Shown in pieces: positions 33,619 to 46,993 of a stretch of 64,000 nt of DNA. Source of the stretch: Trichobilharzia szidati (lineage: Eukaryota > Platyhelminthes > Trematoda > Strigeidida > Schistosomatidae); NCBI GenBank assembly GCA_944472155.2, contig OX235271.1, forward strand, positions 42,830,633-42,894,632, in the 5' to 3' direction. Positions within the stretch are counted from its first letter, which is position 1, and the number at the start of each line of letters is the position of its first letter. The translations under genes were made by a program, and so were the position numbers. The notes beneath the pieces were generated by a model. That model was not told the DNA's origin. It did no database searches and worked only from the letters and a program-made list of their open reading frames with translations.

Positions 33619-35476
33619 CTACTGAATAGCCTTCACAATGGCTGTTTCGGCATTGTTCAAGTCTTCAACAGTTAGAAGTCCTTTAGTCTGGACATCATTT
33701 CGTCGTAGATACATAACCTTCAAATATGAAACATACCGGGTCAACCACGCGACGGCTTTCACTAACTTGTGCCAAGAGGAATACCAATTAAACAGTGGAT
33801 GTAAGCCGGAATACCTTGTTTGTGTATACGTCACTTTGGCATTTACGCTCAACTCTAGGTCCTCCTCACATATCGGTGGTTCCTCCTTCTTACTCGGCTA
33901 CAGGCAGTCTGCTCGTCTTAAGAAGTCAGGACCACTCCACCACTTATTTTTAATCACATTTATATCGGCCACGCCTCTTGATGCTATATCAGCAGGATTT
34001 TCCTTAGATGGTACATATCTCCACTGCTCAACTCGAGTAGCTTCGCGAATTCGTGACACCCGATTAGCTACAAATCGATGATATCTAGCCGAATCGTTGC
34101 GTATGTAATATATATCTGTCATGGAGTCTGTCCAAAACGTTACTTGACAGATGGGACAGTTCAGTCCCATACTCACCGTCGCAAACAGCTGAACTGCTAA
34201 CAAAGCTGCTCCAACCTTGGTATTGACACAACCTTTATGGGTGCAGCTCTGGACTTCCCCATCACAAGGCGAACATCCTTATTATCTCCAAAGGCAGTTC
34301 TAACGTACACAGCAGCCCCGTAACCAACTTCAGAGGTATCAGAGAATACATGAAAATCCACAATCTTAAAATCGCTCGATTGCTTCAGTGGACGGGCGAT
34401 GGGATACTGCCTTAATGATCGTAGGTTGCTGAACCACTTCTCCCAATTTTCAGCAATTCCTTCACTCAGTGGATCAGCCCACCGTAACTCCCTTTTACAA
34501 GTCTCTTGAAATAGTTTTCGCGCGGGAAGCAAATAAGGTGCTACTACACCAAGTGGATCGAAAACCGAGGACAATACGGACAATATGCCTCTTCTGGTGA
34601 CCGGTTTATCAATGTTTCCCACACTAAATTCAAAGGTATCTGAGTTGATATTCCATTGCAAACCTAAGGTGCGTTCTATGGGTAGTGTGTCAACGGACAG
34701 ATCTCTCACCGCCGGTGCTCTCTCTTCTGGACTTATTTGCTTTAAGACTTCCAAACTGGTTGATACCCACTATGTCAAACGAAACCCAGCCTTGGCTAGT
34801 ACATTACTAAGGGTCTCTGCAAAGTTGATCGCAGATGCAATATCATCAAAGGATGCTAAACAGTCGTCTACATAGAAACAACAGTCAAAGACATCTAGAA
34901 GTTCAGGAGGACCAAACATGGACACTGCTTTACGAAGAGCGAAGTTAGCACAAAACGGAGACGAGGTAGCGCCAAACGGATGAACAGTCATCCTGTATTC
35001 GGATACTCTACTGTGAGGATCACCGTCGAACCACAGGAACCTCAAATGGTCTCTATCACGTTCTGGCACCTTTACTTGTAAAACATCTCTTCTATTTCAG
35101 TTGCAATGACGACCGGAGACATTCTGAATCTCAGCAGCAATCCTACTAGCGATCCCACGCAGTCCGGGCAACTATACAAACTTTCATTCAAGGAAACACC
35201 TTCGTGTTTCGCGGAACAATCAAAGACTACGCGAAGTTTGCTGGGTTTCTTGGGGTTAAAGACCGGGTGATGAGGCACGTACCATTTCCCTGGTTCATTC
35301 TGATTAACCAATCTTTCCACGTAACCTTTCACTATGTGCTTGTCAATGACCTCTTTATACTTGGACCACAGATCTGCATTTGCTAGGAACTTCCTTCTTA
35401 AACTCAGAAGTCTACTCATTGCCATCTCTCTGTTACAGACCGTCTGTTTATCCTCGGTTCTCCAAGGTAATCCCAC
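33619..35476 (-). pseudogene. BEL reverse transcriptase and RNase H, element A (broken)
   Basis: Segments 35476-35072, 35069-34770, 34754-34197, 34203-33898 and 33852-33619 repeat the organisation of element B: GATSSPFCANF and YVDDCLASFDD in RT, SDTSEVGYGAAVY and SKENPADIASRG in RNase H, split by the same stops and frameshifts. Confidence 0.85.
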
Positions 35477-35677
35477 GACAAATCAACCATTCTCAAACGT
35501 ACAGGCTTCATTAACCAATTTTGCTGCCTTCCTATCTTCAACAGACCGACCTCTTTCCACAGAACTATTATCGTGGAACTCTTTATCATACATATCCCGG
35601 ACCATACGTTCTATACTCACTTCGTTGACCGTAACCAAGGGCAACGCTTGAGCCTTCGACACAGGTCCTGAAATAGT

Positions 35678-36376
35678 CTACCCAAGAGGAGTTTTAGTGG
35701 CATATAAATCCTCTTTATCACCATATCTTTCTTCTAGTACCTTATGAGCAGAAGGTACATTACATCCAATAAGTAATTTCACTTTGTTATCTCGCAGAGC
35801 TGGGAACGTTATATCAGACAGCTGTGGTTTATTAATAACTACTTCACGATTTGGCACTTTGGCTTCTCCAAGTTTCAGGCTGGGGGTGATATACGCGGTT
35901 GCGACCATAATGGATTCTCCCGTTACCAAGGAGTCTAACCAAAAGGAGACTCGTTCGCATGTTAACCTGTCCGATGAATTTAAGGTATTCATTACTAAGG
36001 GTTCTTTAACACCCTTAATGCCTAACTGGCCGGCTAACTGAGCATCCAACAGCGTGACATCTGATCCATTATCTAACAGTGCGTAAGTATCCACCGAAGA
36101 TTTCGGTCCTCTGATTTTAACTGGTAATAACCCTAAGTAAACTTGTGGGTTATCAAGGGGGCTAAAGGTGCTATTACAATTAACCGAATTCCCGGGTTCG
36201 TTTACTGTCCTCAGAAGGGGGTACACATCGGTTGAACTACCACTCTCCATGTCTGTCGCCTTACAATTCAACTTTGTGTGCCCTGTCTTTAAACAACTGA
36301 AACATAACCTCTTCTGTTTTGCCATTTTTAACCTTTCTACGGGAGACATAGCAATGAAGCGAGTGCAATCACTCAT
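35678..36376 (-). pseudogene. BEL zinc knuckle and protease segment, element A
   Basis: Copy of 29611-30309: CCHC knuckle CFSCLKTGHTKLNC, protease loop LLDNGSDVTLL, ending at the same TAG. Confidence 0.8.
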
Positions 36377-36403
36377 TTGATGCGTATTATGGCAAACAAT
36401 ACA

Positions 36404-37198
36404 CTAATACCTTCTCGTTGTTCCTTGTGCCTTTACTACAAATGTCTTCTTTATATTCACCGGTTCCTTAGGTTTTACCTTAGAAGGTAAAATGCTGGCG
36501 CATTCGTCCGTGGCTTGATTGACACTGTCTTTTACTAGCCTCACAATGTCATCGAATCCAGGCTCCATACCATCTTCCTCTAGCTGGGAGCTGACTTTTA
36601 TGAACTTCTTTTGCAGATGGCCCGGTAATCCCTTGGTAACAGTCTCAACCACGGAACTTGAATTCAATTCTTCCACACAATTAAGAGACACAAGAGTATT
36701 TCTATATACCATTAAGCTGTCCAAGAACTCTGTGAGTTCCTCTGAGTTATCGCTTAATTGTGATCCATTACCTTTCACAGTCTCAAAAACGTTACGAAAT
36801 ATCATAAATGGTCTCCCAAACCTTTGACGTAGTATCTTCATTGCCTCAGCATATCCTTCGTTCGGGGGCATAAACTTACAGCACTGTATGCCTCTTGCAG
36901 CCACACCAGTGCAATATCTCAACAAATACATTAACTTCATTTCATCATTTAATACAAAACCACTCAGCATGACCTCAAACTCCTTGATAAACTGTGGGTA
37001 GTCGGCTGGGTTTCCATCGAAGTATCGCGGTTCAAACTTAGGCAATCCTAAACCCTTATTATCACTTAACGGTGAAGCGTGAACATCAAACTCAACATGC
37101 TGAGCACCATACATATCATTACAATTAACAGGCAACTCATCGTTACTTACTTTTTTGACTGCTTCCATGGTGCCACCTCCCTTTCTTGACCCAGGCAT
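36404..37198 (-). pseudogene. gag: BEL gag, element A
   Basis: Copy of 30337-31131, 264 codons, ending in the same TAG before the knuckle region. Confidence 0.85.
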
Positions 37199-37328
37199 TA
37201 TCCAAAGTCACAAAAGAATCCAAATTGCGTTGATAATCCTTGTCCAAAGAGAAGCTGGCTGCAGATCTAGTAAGTACACTCGGAAGAGTTCCAAAGGCGC
37301 ACCAGAAGACGAAGAGAAAAATAAAAAC

Positions 37329-37651
37329 TGTCAAGGAAATTAGCCCTAAGTTCCTATTTTAATGAGGACGTAGGCGATTTGAACCGATAAATACTATGTA
37401 TTTCTTTCAACTTTAAATCCAAAACACCAGTATTCTTTGAACGAAATTATATTGTTTGGCAATTAAAGTGAAGACAACTACAAAGTCTACAAACAAATGT
37501 TAAGTACAAATGAAGTTATAAAGTACATTTGTTCGTATTTGCTCCAGTCTTCATTCAACTTGCAAGCGACTGAATCATTTGCGCCTTCGAGTTGCCCACC
37601 AATGGCTGCCAGTTCCAATAAACAAACGTTCAATGTTCACGTCCATTGACA
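37329..37651 (-). repeat. BEL LTR 4 (right outer, 5' LTR of element A)
   Basis: 323 bp. It differs from the inner LTRs at least at one base near 37638 (TTCACGTCC against TTGACGTCC). It ends ATTGACA and joins host sequence. Confidence 0.9.
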
Positions 37652-37656
37652 AGAGC

Positions 37657-40616
37657 TGTTTCATTTCTCCTCGTGAACAGTTATTGCAGCTATTGTGGGA
37701 TTTATTGGAATATAGGCTGTGAATGCCCGACCCCACACGATAGCTGTGTCTTTGACAGGTCCATATGTCGCTTGTCCGCACATTCACAGGGTATACTACA
37801 ATGACTGTCTGATGACTTTCAATATATCATAAGCTAAATTATTCGACCGAAGACATGGTTTCCTTCCCATCCAGTTGGTTGACTTATCTTCTGAAATTGT
37901 GATTGCAGGTATATTGCAATATTGTATTTCTGATTTAGGCCGACCTAAAATAATCACTTCAGGTATGAATGTCAGCCTTTCGAAGATCGAATATTTCAAC
38001 CCCTCTGAGTCGATTCTACATCGAAACAGGATATCGGGTGTAATTCTGCTAATTTAGTCAACCAAACTATCTTCGGATTACATGGTGAAAATTTCGACCC
38101 AGAAAACGAATTTCCAGCTTGTGTGATGCTTGCTTGACAACGAGTAAATAGCGTATTGGCACACTAAGGAGTGTGTCTCGACGATATCAAGTCAAACCGT
38201 CACTTGTAATCGAGACCTACAAACGGGACAGGTAACTCGGTTGCCAGTGTCTTTGAACAGATTGCACGAGATCGTTTCTAAATATCTTCAATCAATTTGG
38301 ATACTATCAACAACGTGAAACAAGTGACACGCCTCGCACCAATCTCGTCGGGACTTTCCTTTTACACGGAAATAGGAAATTCTCCTCGACTGCATATCAT
38401 ACATTGCGTAGAGATTTAGTATTTATTTGTCGACAATAGTCAAATCATTAGTCCTCAAAATCTTCCGTGATAATTACTCAATTAGAAACAACTCTACCAT
38501 TCCACTTATTTCCTTCTCATTTTGCATTACGCAAGTCGATTTAAAATGATTCGTGCATTAACTATGAAGCCCAGCTGAGTCTGTTGCACCATTCTCAGGT
38601 CACAATAAGCATCCTCTATGAAGAAATTATATTTGATGTTTCGTGTTATCCATGTTGTACTTCAAATACTGAAGAGAAGACACGCTTGCAGCTGCAAGCT
38701 AAACAACGTCCTCAGTTTTCATAGAATACCACTAGCAGTTCAGGGTTGATGGCGATTTCAGGTACACTGAGGAAGTGCGTTGACGTGTGTGTCGTTCATG
38801 GTAACTATCTATGCTGGATATCTCGTTCACGAATTTCAGAATAATTATTTCGCTGCAATCAGTATTTGTGCAGATAAGATCCTCTTCCCGCGATTGTTCG
38901 ACAGTCTACCACACAATTATGTGATTTCAAAGACTGCTATCCACATTCATCCGATCCATTTCAGTTATTCAGGTGTTAGGTGTGAGTTGGGAATGACTAC
39001 CAGATGGCCGAATCCCCTTTTTCAACCACCAGTAACACTTTGCTAATGTGAGGATATGCATGTCTATACAATATACTTGGACTTCAAGACGCCATTTTCA
39101 ATGGATTCCACTGACAAGAGGTTACGGTTCCTTCAACATGCCTTCAGTTTGAGTAGAAGCATGCTAATATACGTCATGCTGTGGCTCACTTCGCTACTGA
39201 AATCAGCCACTCATTTTAGGTGAGAAACATGTACAATGCCCCAACTCACATATCTACACAGATGACTTAAGCAATGCATGTATTGCAGACTGCGTAGCAA
39301 TCGACACACCGAAAGAACTCGAGATGTAATATGCACCTATGTTTCGTTCAGTGATACTCAACATTTGTCTGGTGAGAGGAAACAGTTAGTTACCTCAGCA
39401 GCATCAGATGTGTGCAACACAACGTGACGCACGTTAAAATGTAAGCGCTTCTAAGTATCAATGCAGGACTCCATGCAGGCTGTTGTTAGTTCGGTTGAGG
39501 CTACAATAATGCCTGCACCAGAATCTGTGATCTATTTAATTGTGAATTACAAAATATAGATGACTGTTATCTTTGTGCTTGCTCCCTGATGAAAACACTC
39601 GTCACTCACCGTCAGGTCGTTTTTTCACTGATTGATTAAAGATAAATATCCAATCAGATTGGAGTTGTTTTTCAACATTCTCCATATGTGTCCACGTTGA
39701 TTCATAAATACAGTCATCCACGTCAACTTATCTATTTATGTCTCTGTAGTTGCTGCTGAAAGCCAGAACAGGCTATATGTTCATATAAAGACTGTGAGAC
39801 CATATTCGATAGAATAGCATTGGACGGAAAATAAATGTTTTCAAAAGTCCCTGAGAAACCAATACTTGAAATTGGTAGAATTATTTACATGCGAGTATAT
39901 ACTTTTTTCCGTAAAATGCTTTATATTTGGTTTTTGAACAGGAAGTGCAGTGAATAAGCGGCTATCATCACTAGGCTTTCCGATGTTCTGTTCGTTCCAT
40001 TTCCTCCATTGGGCAACATACATTTTCATGGCCAAATCTTGCTAATTGTCTGCTGTGAGCATAAAAGCAATGTTACTTGTCAATTATTAAAAGTCAATGA
40101 ACACTCATTGCTTCCCATGTCCAAAAGGAATCCGTATATAGATGATTGCTGCTTTGAATCGATTTACGTAGGACTACTATCCTTAGGGAGAAGCAAAGCA
40201 ATGACTTGAATAGGTATATTGTTCTGCACGCAAGGTCACTTTAATTACTGAATTCCAGTGCTGAAACAATCAAGCGTTATTCGTTCCAGACTGTGTACGC
40301 AAACTCCAGTGCAGAATAAATGTACTAGATTACGTCTTACATTTTTATGCAGTGCTATTAACCGATGATGTCTTATCTGTGATGGAATAATGCGCACCAA
40401 AGTGCCCAAGTGCTGCTGTTACTATATCACATGAACAAAATTTCATCAACATGGTGGGAAAATATGTCCTCTGCTTAACGAAGTTTTTCACGGTTATTTT
40501 CTTAATTTCGTTTATGATACATGCTTGATGCTGGGATAGCAGAAGAAACGGTGTGCTACATATCGAAGATGCAAAGCACCTGTATAGCAGGTGAATTGGT
40601 AAATACACACTGAAGT
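37657..40616. other. Unit 2 tail after the BEL array, no supported gene
   Basis: Counterpart of about 10133-13392 without the 290 bp missing at about 40475. Only short inconsistent frames. Confidence 0.4.
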
Positions 40617-40990
40617 TGTGAGTTGGTGGCTCAGCGGACAGGACTCTCGCCGACCATCCATATGGTCCGACGAACACCTGATATCAATGATCGGCGTGCA
40701 AAATTTGAGCTACCGATGACGAATGCTGAAAATTCCATCTTTCTTTTCCTTTTTTTCTCAATTCCTTCACATTCCCAGTTGAACATAGGGCTTCAAGCCA
40801 GAGGCTCGAATTTTCTGTAGCAGTGGTGTTTAGGTTTACGAGATGGGGTTGCTAGCCTAATGCCCAACCTTCCCTCTTCACCAGTTGTATTACTGGCTTA
40901 GCGAGGTAAAGGAGTGCGTCGGTCGGGGATCGAAAACCGGACTAAATGCATGGTCGGCGAGCGTCCTAACCACTGTGCAATCGACGCACA
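40617..40990. mobile_element. Tail-to-tail pair of tRNA-derived SINEs, copy 2
   Basis: Same arrangement as 13393-13770. The minus head keeps the B-box-like run (reverse complement near 40927-40938, altered by one base) and the A-box-like run near 40963-40979. The plus head has GGCTCAGCGGACAGGACTC. Confidence 0.65.
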
Positions 40991-41429
40991 CTGAAAACTC
41001 CGTGCTTGTACCAAAAGTACGGTGTGCTTTCAAGCTATAATCAAAGAAAAAACGTTATCAGTAGAAGACTCCTTTTCTTTTATGTTTCGGTGAGTATGAG
41101 GGTAACGTATGCAGGTGAATCGAAGAGGTTTAGCTGGGAACATTCAACAGGTTGCTCTTGATAAGCGAACTAGGAGCGCTTCAATAATTGTACCGCGCTT
41201 TAAATTTCAGACATGCAAGCAGTTTCTCGTCGACGCCTCCTAGTTTCCAGGAGAATTGGAGCACCTATTCAAAGCGTTTTGTGATTTTAAAATTGTGTAC
41301 TGACCATGATCCTCAAACTGGGATGAAACAGCTATCCAGTACTCTCTGGTCTCCAATGGTTCTCTGACTGATATCAATCTGTGATCAACTCGTCAAAACA
41401 AAACCAACCCTTACAAACCTAACTATAAA

Positions 41430-42095
41430 AAGTTAATCTGATGCTCGAAATGTATTTCGGATAAGGCTCTCACAGCCCTCATTGCTGATGCTTGTATCCA
41501 GTCCATTCCAGATTTCATTCCTTCATTCTTTCCTTATCGTCAGTCAACGGCACAAACGCATGTGGACATATTGAACTATTTCTGTCACATTCACAGAGAA
41601 GCGCAAATAATTTGGTTATAAACAAACTGTAGGATTCCATTCGTGTGCCACTTTGTCCATATCTACGGTGGAACTCATGAATCTCCATGTACTTCTCAAA
41701 ATAGCTCAGTGTACCTTCACTTCTCTATTTCAAAACGTCCCATGCATTTCGCTGTGATATTTTCTCATACTGAGTGCTTCCACATCCAAGTGTTCGTGTG
41801 AATGTGAAATGAGTTGTCTTTTGTTGCATATACTGATAAAATTCAAAATTATCATTCCCTTCAATGTTTGATTGGACGAGACTTACAGATTCTCCATCCC
41901 CAAAGGCTTCTACGTGTTGTAATACTCCTAATCATCTGATCCTTCTCAATGATTCATTTTCATTTGCTTGTCACGCAATCGATTCGAATAGACATTCATT
42001 TCTCAGTTATTCCTCGAATGCAAGTAAAACGTTCGCGTGGAGTGATGTGACCATTCAACTTCTACAATTGCTTCTACTCCTCAATATCTGATATG
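41430..42095 (-). pseudogene. Decayed protein-coding segment, copy 3
   Basis: Counterpart of 751-1415 with the same TAG after WDVLK and frame breaks downstream (8-nt repeat near 41520). Confidence 0.4.
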
Positions 42096-42343
42096 ATTTC
42101 CTTCGATTATTAATATTACGCATCTCACTTCATCTCCTCAGTCACGGTAACTGATCGTCCTTATGTTCCATTTCGCTGTTACGCTCACACATCGATCCCT
42201 TCCGCAGCACAGATTTCTGATGAAAAACAAAAGCAATTTGAATTCGAATAATAACCCATTTTATTAGATATCAAATGTTGTACACTGTGGCTGTTGCTAT
42301 TCGATTTCCCAAACTAAAGTCATTCCACAAAAGATCGGTGTTA

Positions 42344-43049
42344 TCAGACACGTCCACCAAAATCTCCACCTAAATCCTCGTTTATCCATACCTGGATGAT
42401 ACTGGAGACCAGAATGCTTGCCATCACCTGAAAGGGAATACAGAAAACACACGTTCAACATCATATCTCAATCTGTATCACATTTCCACGAGTGAAATTC
42501 TCGTCTGGTTTGAGAGTGAAACTTTTCGTCATTATGAAATACTGCCAGCGTTCAACGACAGTGTCAGAGCCATTGTGAATAGGACACAAGTACTTCATCA
42601 ATCCACAACGTCTGGCTTCCAACTGGCGAATACGCCATCTCAGTATACCGTTGTGCAAACACATCATCCAGCCAATGCACACGTACCACAGAATCGGGGT
42701 GGCGATATCATTGATGTTGTCACCGAGGTGAGAAATATCAATAACTTTGCAAATATATGCCTAACAAAAACACACGATGAATGGAGACAGCCAACATCAT
42801 AAATTCAATCAATGGCTGGTGTGCATCAACAAACTGAGTTATTTCACACGCACAGATGACTGAGAAAATGTAGAGCATATCTTACCTTGAAGGGATGAAT
42901 GGTGGAGCACGTCGACTGTGGTTGAATGATTCGCTTGGATACGCGCACTGTCGACAGCTGACACCACTAGAACTGCAAGAAGCAGGTAGCAAATCTGAAC
43001 AGAAAGAAACGTGAACATCACCGTCAAATATCACACACTGACTCACCAT
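42344..43049 (-). CDS. Small signal-peptide protein gene, copy 3 (4 exons)
   Basis: ATG 43049-43047, exon 2 42994-42886, exon 3 42744-42482, exon 4 42427-42344; about 152 aa; poly(A) signal 42260-42265 (minus). All splice sites are kept. The intron 3 donor reads GTGATA instead of GTGAAT, which changes only the unspliced reading (IQIEI). Residues RQLEARRC and CPIHNGS match copies 1 and 2 more than 4 and 5. Predicted secreted or single-pass membrane; family unknown. Confidence 0.6.
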
Positions 43050-43112
43050 TCTCAATGAATGCCACTGGTACTCGTCGATGACGATGATAAGAAGCCAGGA
43101 GTACAGAGACGT

Positions 43113-43119
43113 ATTTATA
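43113..43119 (-). promoter_or_regulatory. TATA box of gene copy 3
   Basis: TATAAAT on the minus strand at the conserved distance from the ATG. Confidence 0.65.
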
Positions 43120-46100
43120 CCTCACAAGAAGACGGTGATGTGAACACATGTGGCTGTCGTTCAGTCAGTGTGTACCAATAGAAATATTCCGATGTCCACT
43201 GTTGATGTGTCTGAATGAGTGGATGATAAAGTGAGTGGGTGAGTTGGGTGGATGTTTGATTGACCAGCGTCTAATTCACTGAGTGGTTATGACGATGTTG
43301 TTTGATGTTGAATGTGTGTAGTGATGAGGTGAGATGAGTGAAGATGGGGGTCGACTTTTCATCATGTGTCTTATGTAATTTGAGTGGTTTGTCTGAACAA
43401 AGTGTCTCACTTATCTAGCAGTGTTTCTGTGAATGTCGTATTCCACATTTCTCACATTCATGCATTCTTCTCTTCACCGTTTAATCACTTGTATTCGCTT
43501 CACTATCTCAGGGTTGGTGATTTGTTGTTCTTTGGTGCTGATCTGACTGAATCTGTTCACAAACCTGCGAATTCATTGGCGGCCTCACTAATCTTTACCT
43601 CACATCGAACCACTACTTTTAGACAAGCAGCAAAGTCAGGTAATCGGTATTATTCTGCTCATCCACTACGCTAACACATTGTCAGACAGACTGCTTCGGA
43701 TGTTCTGTAGACTGAAAGATATGAGAAATCTCCTGAAAATCGGCCGCAGATCACATTCAGTAAGCCAAATAAATCCATAGAAGCCAATGATGCATCTTGT
43801 GTATTCAGTAGGGAGCATGAGCCGATGTCTGCACAAAACTCACTATGGTCTGATAAATACCCCGACCAGATACCGAGAATTCACTCCTATTCTAACAACA
43901 AATTACTTGATACTCATATCTAGTATAACCTCCACAACAACATTGACATTACTAGCCGCTTCGAGAAAGATTCGCAACAGAATCTGTTCACGAAAACACC
44001 TGGGATCATGCATTTAGCACACATGATATCGCATCAATTCCTGCCAGGCACAGCAAACATTCTACAGCTAGGACGAAGCACACATGTCAGAAGATAGCTG
44101 ACAGAGTGTGAGCACACAACGCAGATACTCGCATATTCACCTCTCTTCTTTTCTTGCCAAAATCCACGAATATCTTATTTGACGACTAGAATTTGATTAG
44201 TGATATTGTCATGTGAATCGCAGGATCTTACAACCACGTGTTTCTGACTCGATAATTTAGAAGTGTGACTAATTCGGTTCGAGAGAGATCATGGATTTTC
44301 ATGGATTTCACATGATTGAAAGGTTAACATTGCGCGTGGCTGGTGAGTACTTGTTCGAAACGACCGCAACTACGGTCAGTGAGCCAGACAAATATAGCTA
44401 TTTGTTCGCTGTCAACGAAAACTACTGCAATAAACTTCAGTCCTTCCAAAATGCATGACTTCTCATCCCAAGAAAACTTTTGCAGTGTTCCAGATGTGTG
44501 AAGCTGAGCATAATTTGTGTTGTGGGAAAAGCCATTACGAGGTAGAACTAGTAAATCTGACTGACAACGATTTGACTCAGTTCACAATGAAGTGAAACCG
44601 CTGAGTACAGTGTAGGAAATTTCCAGAATTATTCAAAGAATACTGATTCCGTCATTCATCAAGATCAGTCAGCAAGATATGCCAACAAAATGAACTTATT
44701 ATGCTAGATCGCAATTTCAACCTGTATAACTTGAATCAAACATTGACATGAACACTTTATTTACCTTGGACGAGTCAGCTGAATGTCACAGTATTCTTGT
44801 GTGTACTTTTCACAATTCTTGACTGCGAAATTATCAATGATCGAAATGTGCATGAAGACTGTGAAACCATATTTAACAGATTAATATCCGACATTTCCAA
44901 GTAACAGTGGTTTCTTCATGTATCCATTCTCTTATGATTGGCTGGCATGACTGAGATGTGCAGCACTAAGCATATATATAGATATATCCATTTATATGTG
45001 TAAGCAGACTACCGTGATTTTTTCACTTACAGCTCGATGTGTGTTATTTGAAAGTGTATGCGTTAAATTATTTCAAATTCACAATTTACAAGCTGGTCAG
45101 TAATTTGCAATTCAGTCACTTCGAGTAGTGACACTTCACAACACCTTCCTCCTGAAAACCATGTCATTCTACTTCATAACATGAGTGGTAATCAATAAAG
45201 CAAGCACCGTTGCATGAAGGTAAATACCAGTGATTGAATGGGACGAGTAATTGCTGCTGGTTAATCTGAGTAGTATAAGCCTACTGATCTTAATCAATCA
45301 GTATTATACATGTTATTAGAAGAGAAAATCCTACCATATGTAACGTCCTGAAAATTAATAAAACACCGTTATATTTGCTGTTGTCTCAGTCGAAATACAT
45401 GAATTGCCTTAACGTTGATGCAGCCTGTAACTTATAATTCATGTAGCATTATATACAAATATTTCTGTATTCGAGAAATAATTGGTGTTCATATATTTCA
45501 AACTACAAGTAAGTGTCATGGGAGCTATAGAATGGGAGTGTTTATGCCATAGAGTGCTCTGTTGCCGTTAGAAATAGGAAAACATTTAAAGAAGAGATGC
45601 ATGTTTAGTGATATAATCAATCCCATTAATAAGCATGACCGCGTATAAATATCCTATAACTTATCAATACCTCATAACTCGTGTATAGGGGTTCCACGTA
45701 TTCCACGAAGATGAGTCGTAACAGAACTACTGAATTCACAATATAACATGGAAGGGAATGTTGTAATTATTACAAGGATGTCGATTATCATTAGTCGGTT
45801 ATTTTAGTTTGAAATGAAGCCTCAGAACAACTGGATTTCGTAGATGATCTATGTCCTTCGTCTCATAAAGTAGAAGATTAAAAATCAATTATAACGAATG
45901 AGTAGAGAAGTTGTGAAGTCATGACATCAGGAGAACACAGTGAACACTATACAGAAAGAAGAGAAACAAACACTTCTAATCGTGAATGGAAACAAAGCAA
46001 AGTCAAGTGAATCACAGCATTTGTACATTTCTCTAAACCTCTCCACTCTGCACATGAAAAAGCCACCGCTACGTCAGCAAGGAAACATTATTCCCAGTGG

Positions 46101-46346
46101 TTTTCAAATAACCAACGTCTCCTTATTTAACGAAATAAACCATAATGTGTTGAAAGGTAATCAGACTTTGAAAATGATATTATTCCATCAGCATATATGA
46201 GAACTTCATAGAATTCACACCTCATCAGAACTCATAACGTGTAAATGTTTGTGCCAGAACACAAACCACAGTTTGGTGAATGGGCTTTCTTAGTTTCTAT
46301 GAATTTATATTTGGTACTTTGTTGAACTAAAACAATCGTAGACTTA
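43120..46346. other. Promoter flank and spacer, unit 3
   Basis: Contains the frame without ATG at 43384-43674 (one extra codon relative to unit 1), the frame at 43787-44017, the decayed counterpart of the 3596-3853 ORF, the left inverted-repeat arm (about 44596-44970), the empty solo-LTR site near 45520 and the 86-codon frame without ATG (45940-46200). No supported gene. Confidence 0.4.
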
Positions 46347-46541
46347 ATGGAAGCAACTGATATATTTGTGCTCGATCAGCTCCAGAATATATCGAGTGGG
46401 AACTTGGTGACTTACTTAATATATCTGAACAACGATGAAGACATGAATATAGACATATCACGGAAACACGTTCATGGTAAATTCAGCAAAACGACTGGTT
46501 TCGTGATTAATCGTGGAGTAATTCGTTCATTTACTCACTGA
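46347..46541 (+). CDS. Conserved 64-aa ORF, unknown (unit 3)
   Basis: Predicted peptide identical to those at 5966-6160 and 19419-19613. Confidence 0.25.
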   Translation: MEATDIFVLDQLQNISSGNLVTYLIYLNNDEDMNIDISRKHVHGKFSKTTGFVINRGVIRSFTH

Positions 46542-46993
46542 TTTACACGGCACGTGAAAATCAAAGCGCGTCATTCATTCAGAGATAGAAGAAAGTGGAA
46601 TTGAACTTGAAGTAGTGTTCATTCACAAAATCCTGTCAATGAAAACAATTTGTGAATATTCGGTGAAACAAAATGTTCCGTCGGGTAATGGATGGCTATC
46701 TTGTGTGTTGTGATACAATGTCGTCAGTTTTGTCTGAATTATGTGATGTTCTGATGAGCAGAATCATCTCTGTAAATAATAGCTGTTTGTTTAAATGTGC
46801 CGTTGATTATTCACTCAATTGAAAAGTCAAACAATTTACGAGTAATATTTCGTAGACTGATACACATATCACATTAGGCCTTTTTCCTTGGGATTATATA
46901 TGATCCTGTGATTTCCGGTTTCACTCTGGCAGTTAAATAAGTCGCATTGAAGAAGTGCGGCGACAGACGTAGAAAGGCGTCTTTCATCTTTTG

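Larger units (their letters stand above)
31262..37651 (-). mobile_element. BEL/Pao element A (6390 bp, defective)
   Basis: LTR 37651-37329, gag 37198-36404, pol 36376-32326, LTR 31584-31262. All predicted frames are the same as in element B at a constant offset of 6067, including every stop and frameshift. Confidence 0.9.
23489..37656 (-). mobile_element. Tandem BEL/Pao retrotransposon array in one target site
   Basis: Four 323-bp LTRs alternate with three internal regions, all on the minus strand. Outer LTR ends are TGTCTAGG... at 23494 and ...TTGACA at 37651. Flanks are ACAGC (23489-23493) and AGAGC (37652-37656), an imperfect 5-bp target duplication. The empty site is in unit 1 near 10127-10132. 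Internal period is 6067 bp. Gag, zinc knuckle, protease, RT, RNase H and integrase signatures are in BEL order (integrase last), with the GATSSPFCANF and YVDD motifs typical of this clade. Confidence 0.9.
13931..41155. repeat. Segmental duplication unit 2, expanded by a BEL array
   Basis: Same order as unit 1. It carries the 319-bp solo LTR and variable-pocket form B, lacks about 100 bp near the right inverted-repeat arm and about 290 bp near 40475, and contains the 14.2 kb BEL array. Without that insertion it is about 13.07 kb. Confidence 0.9.
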
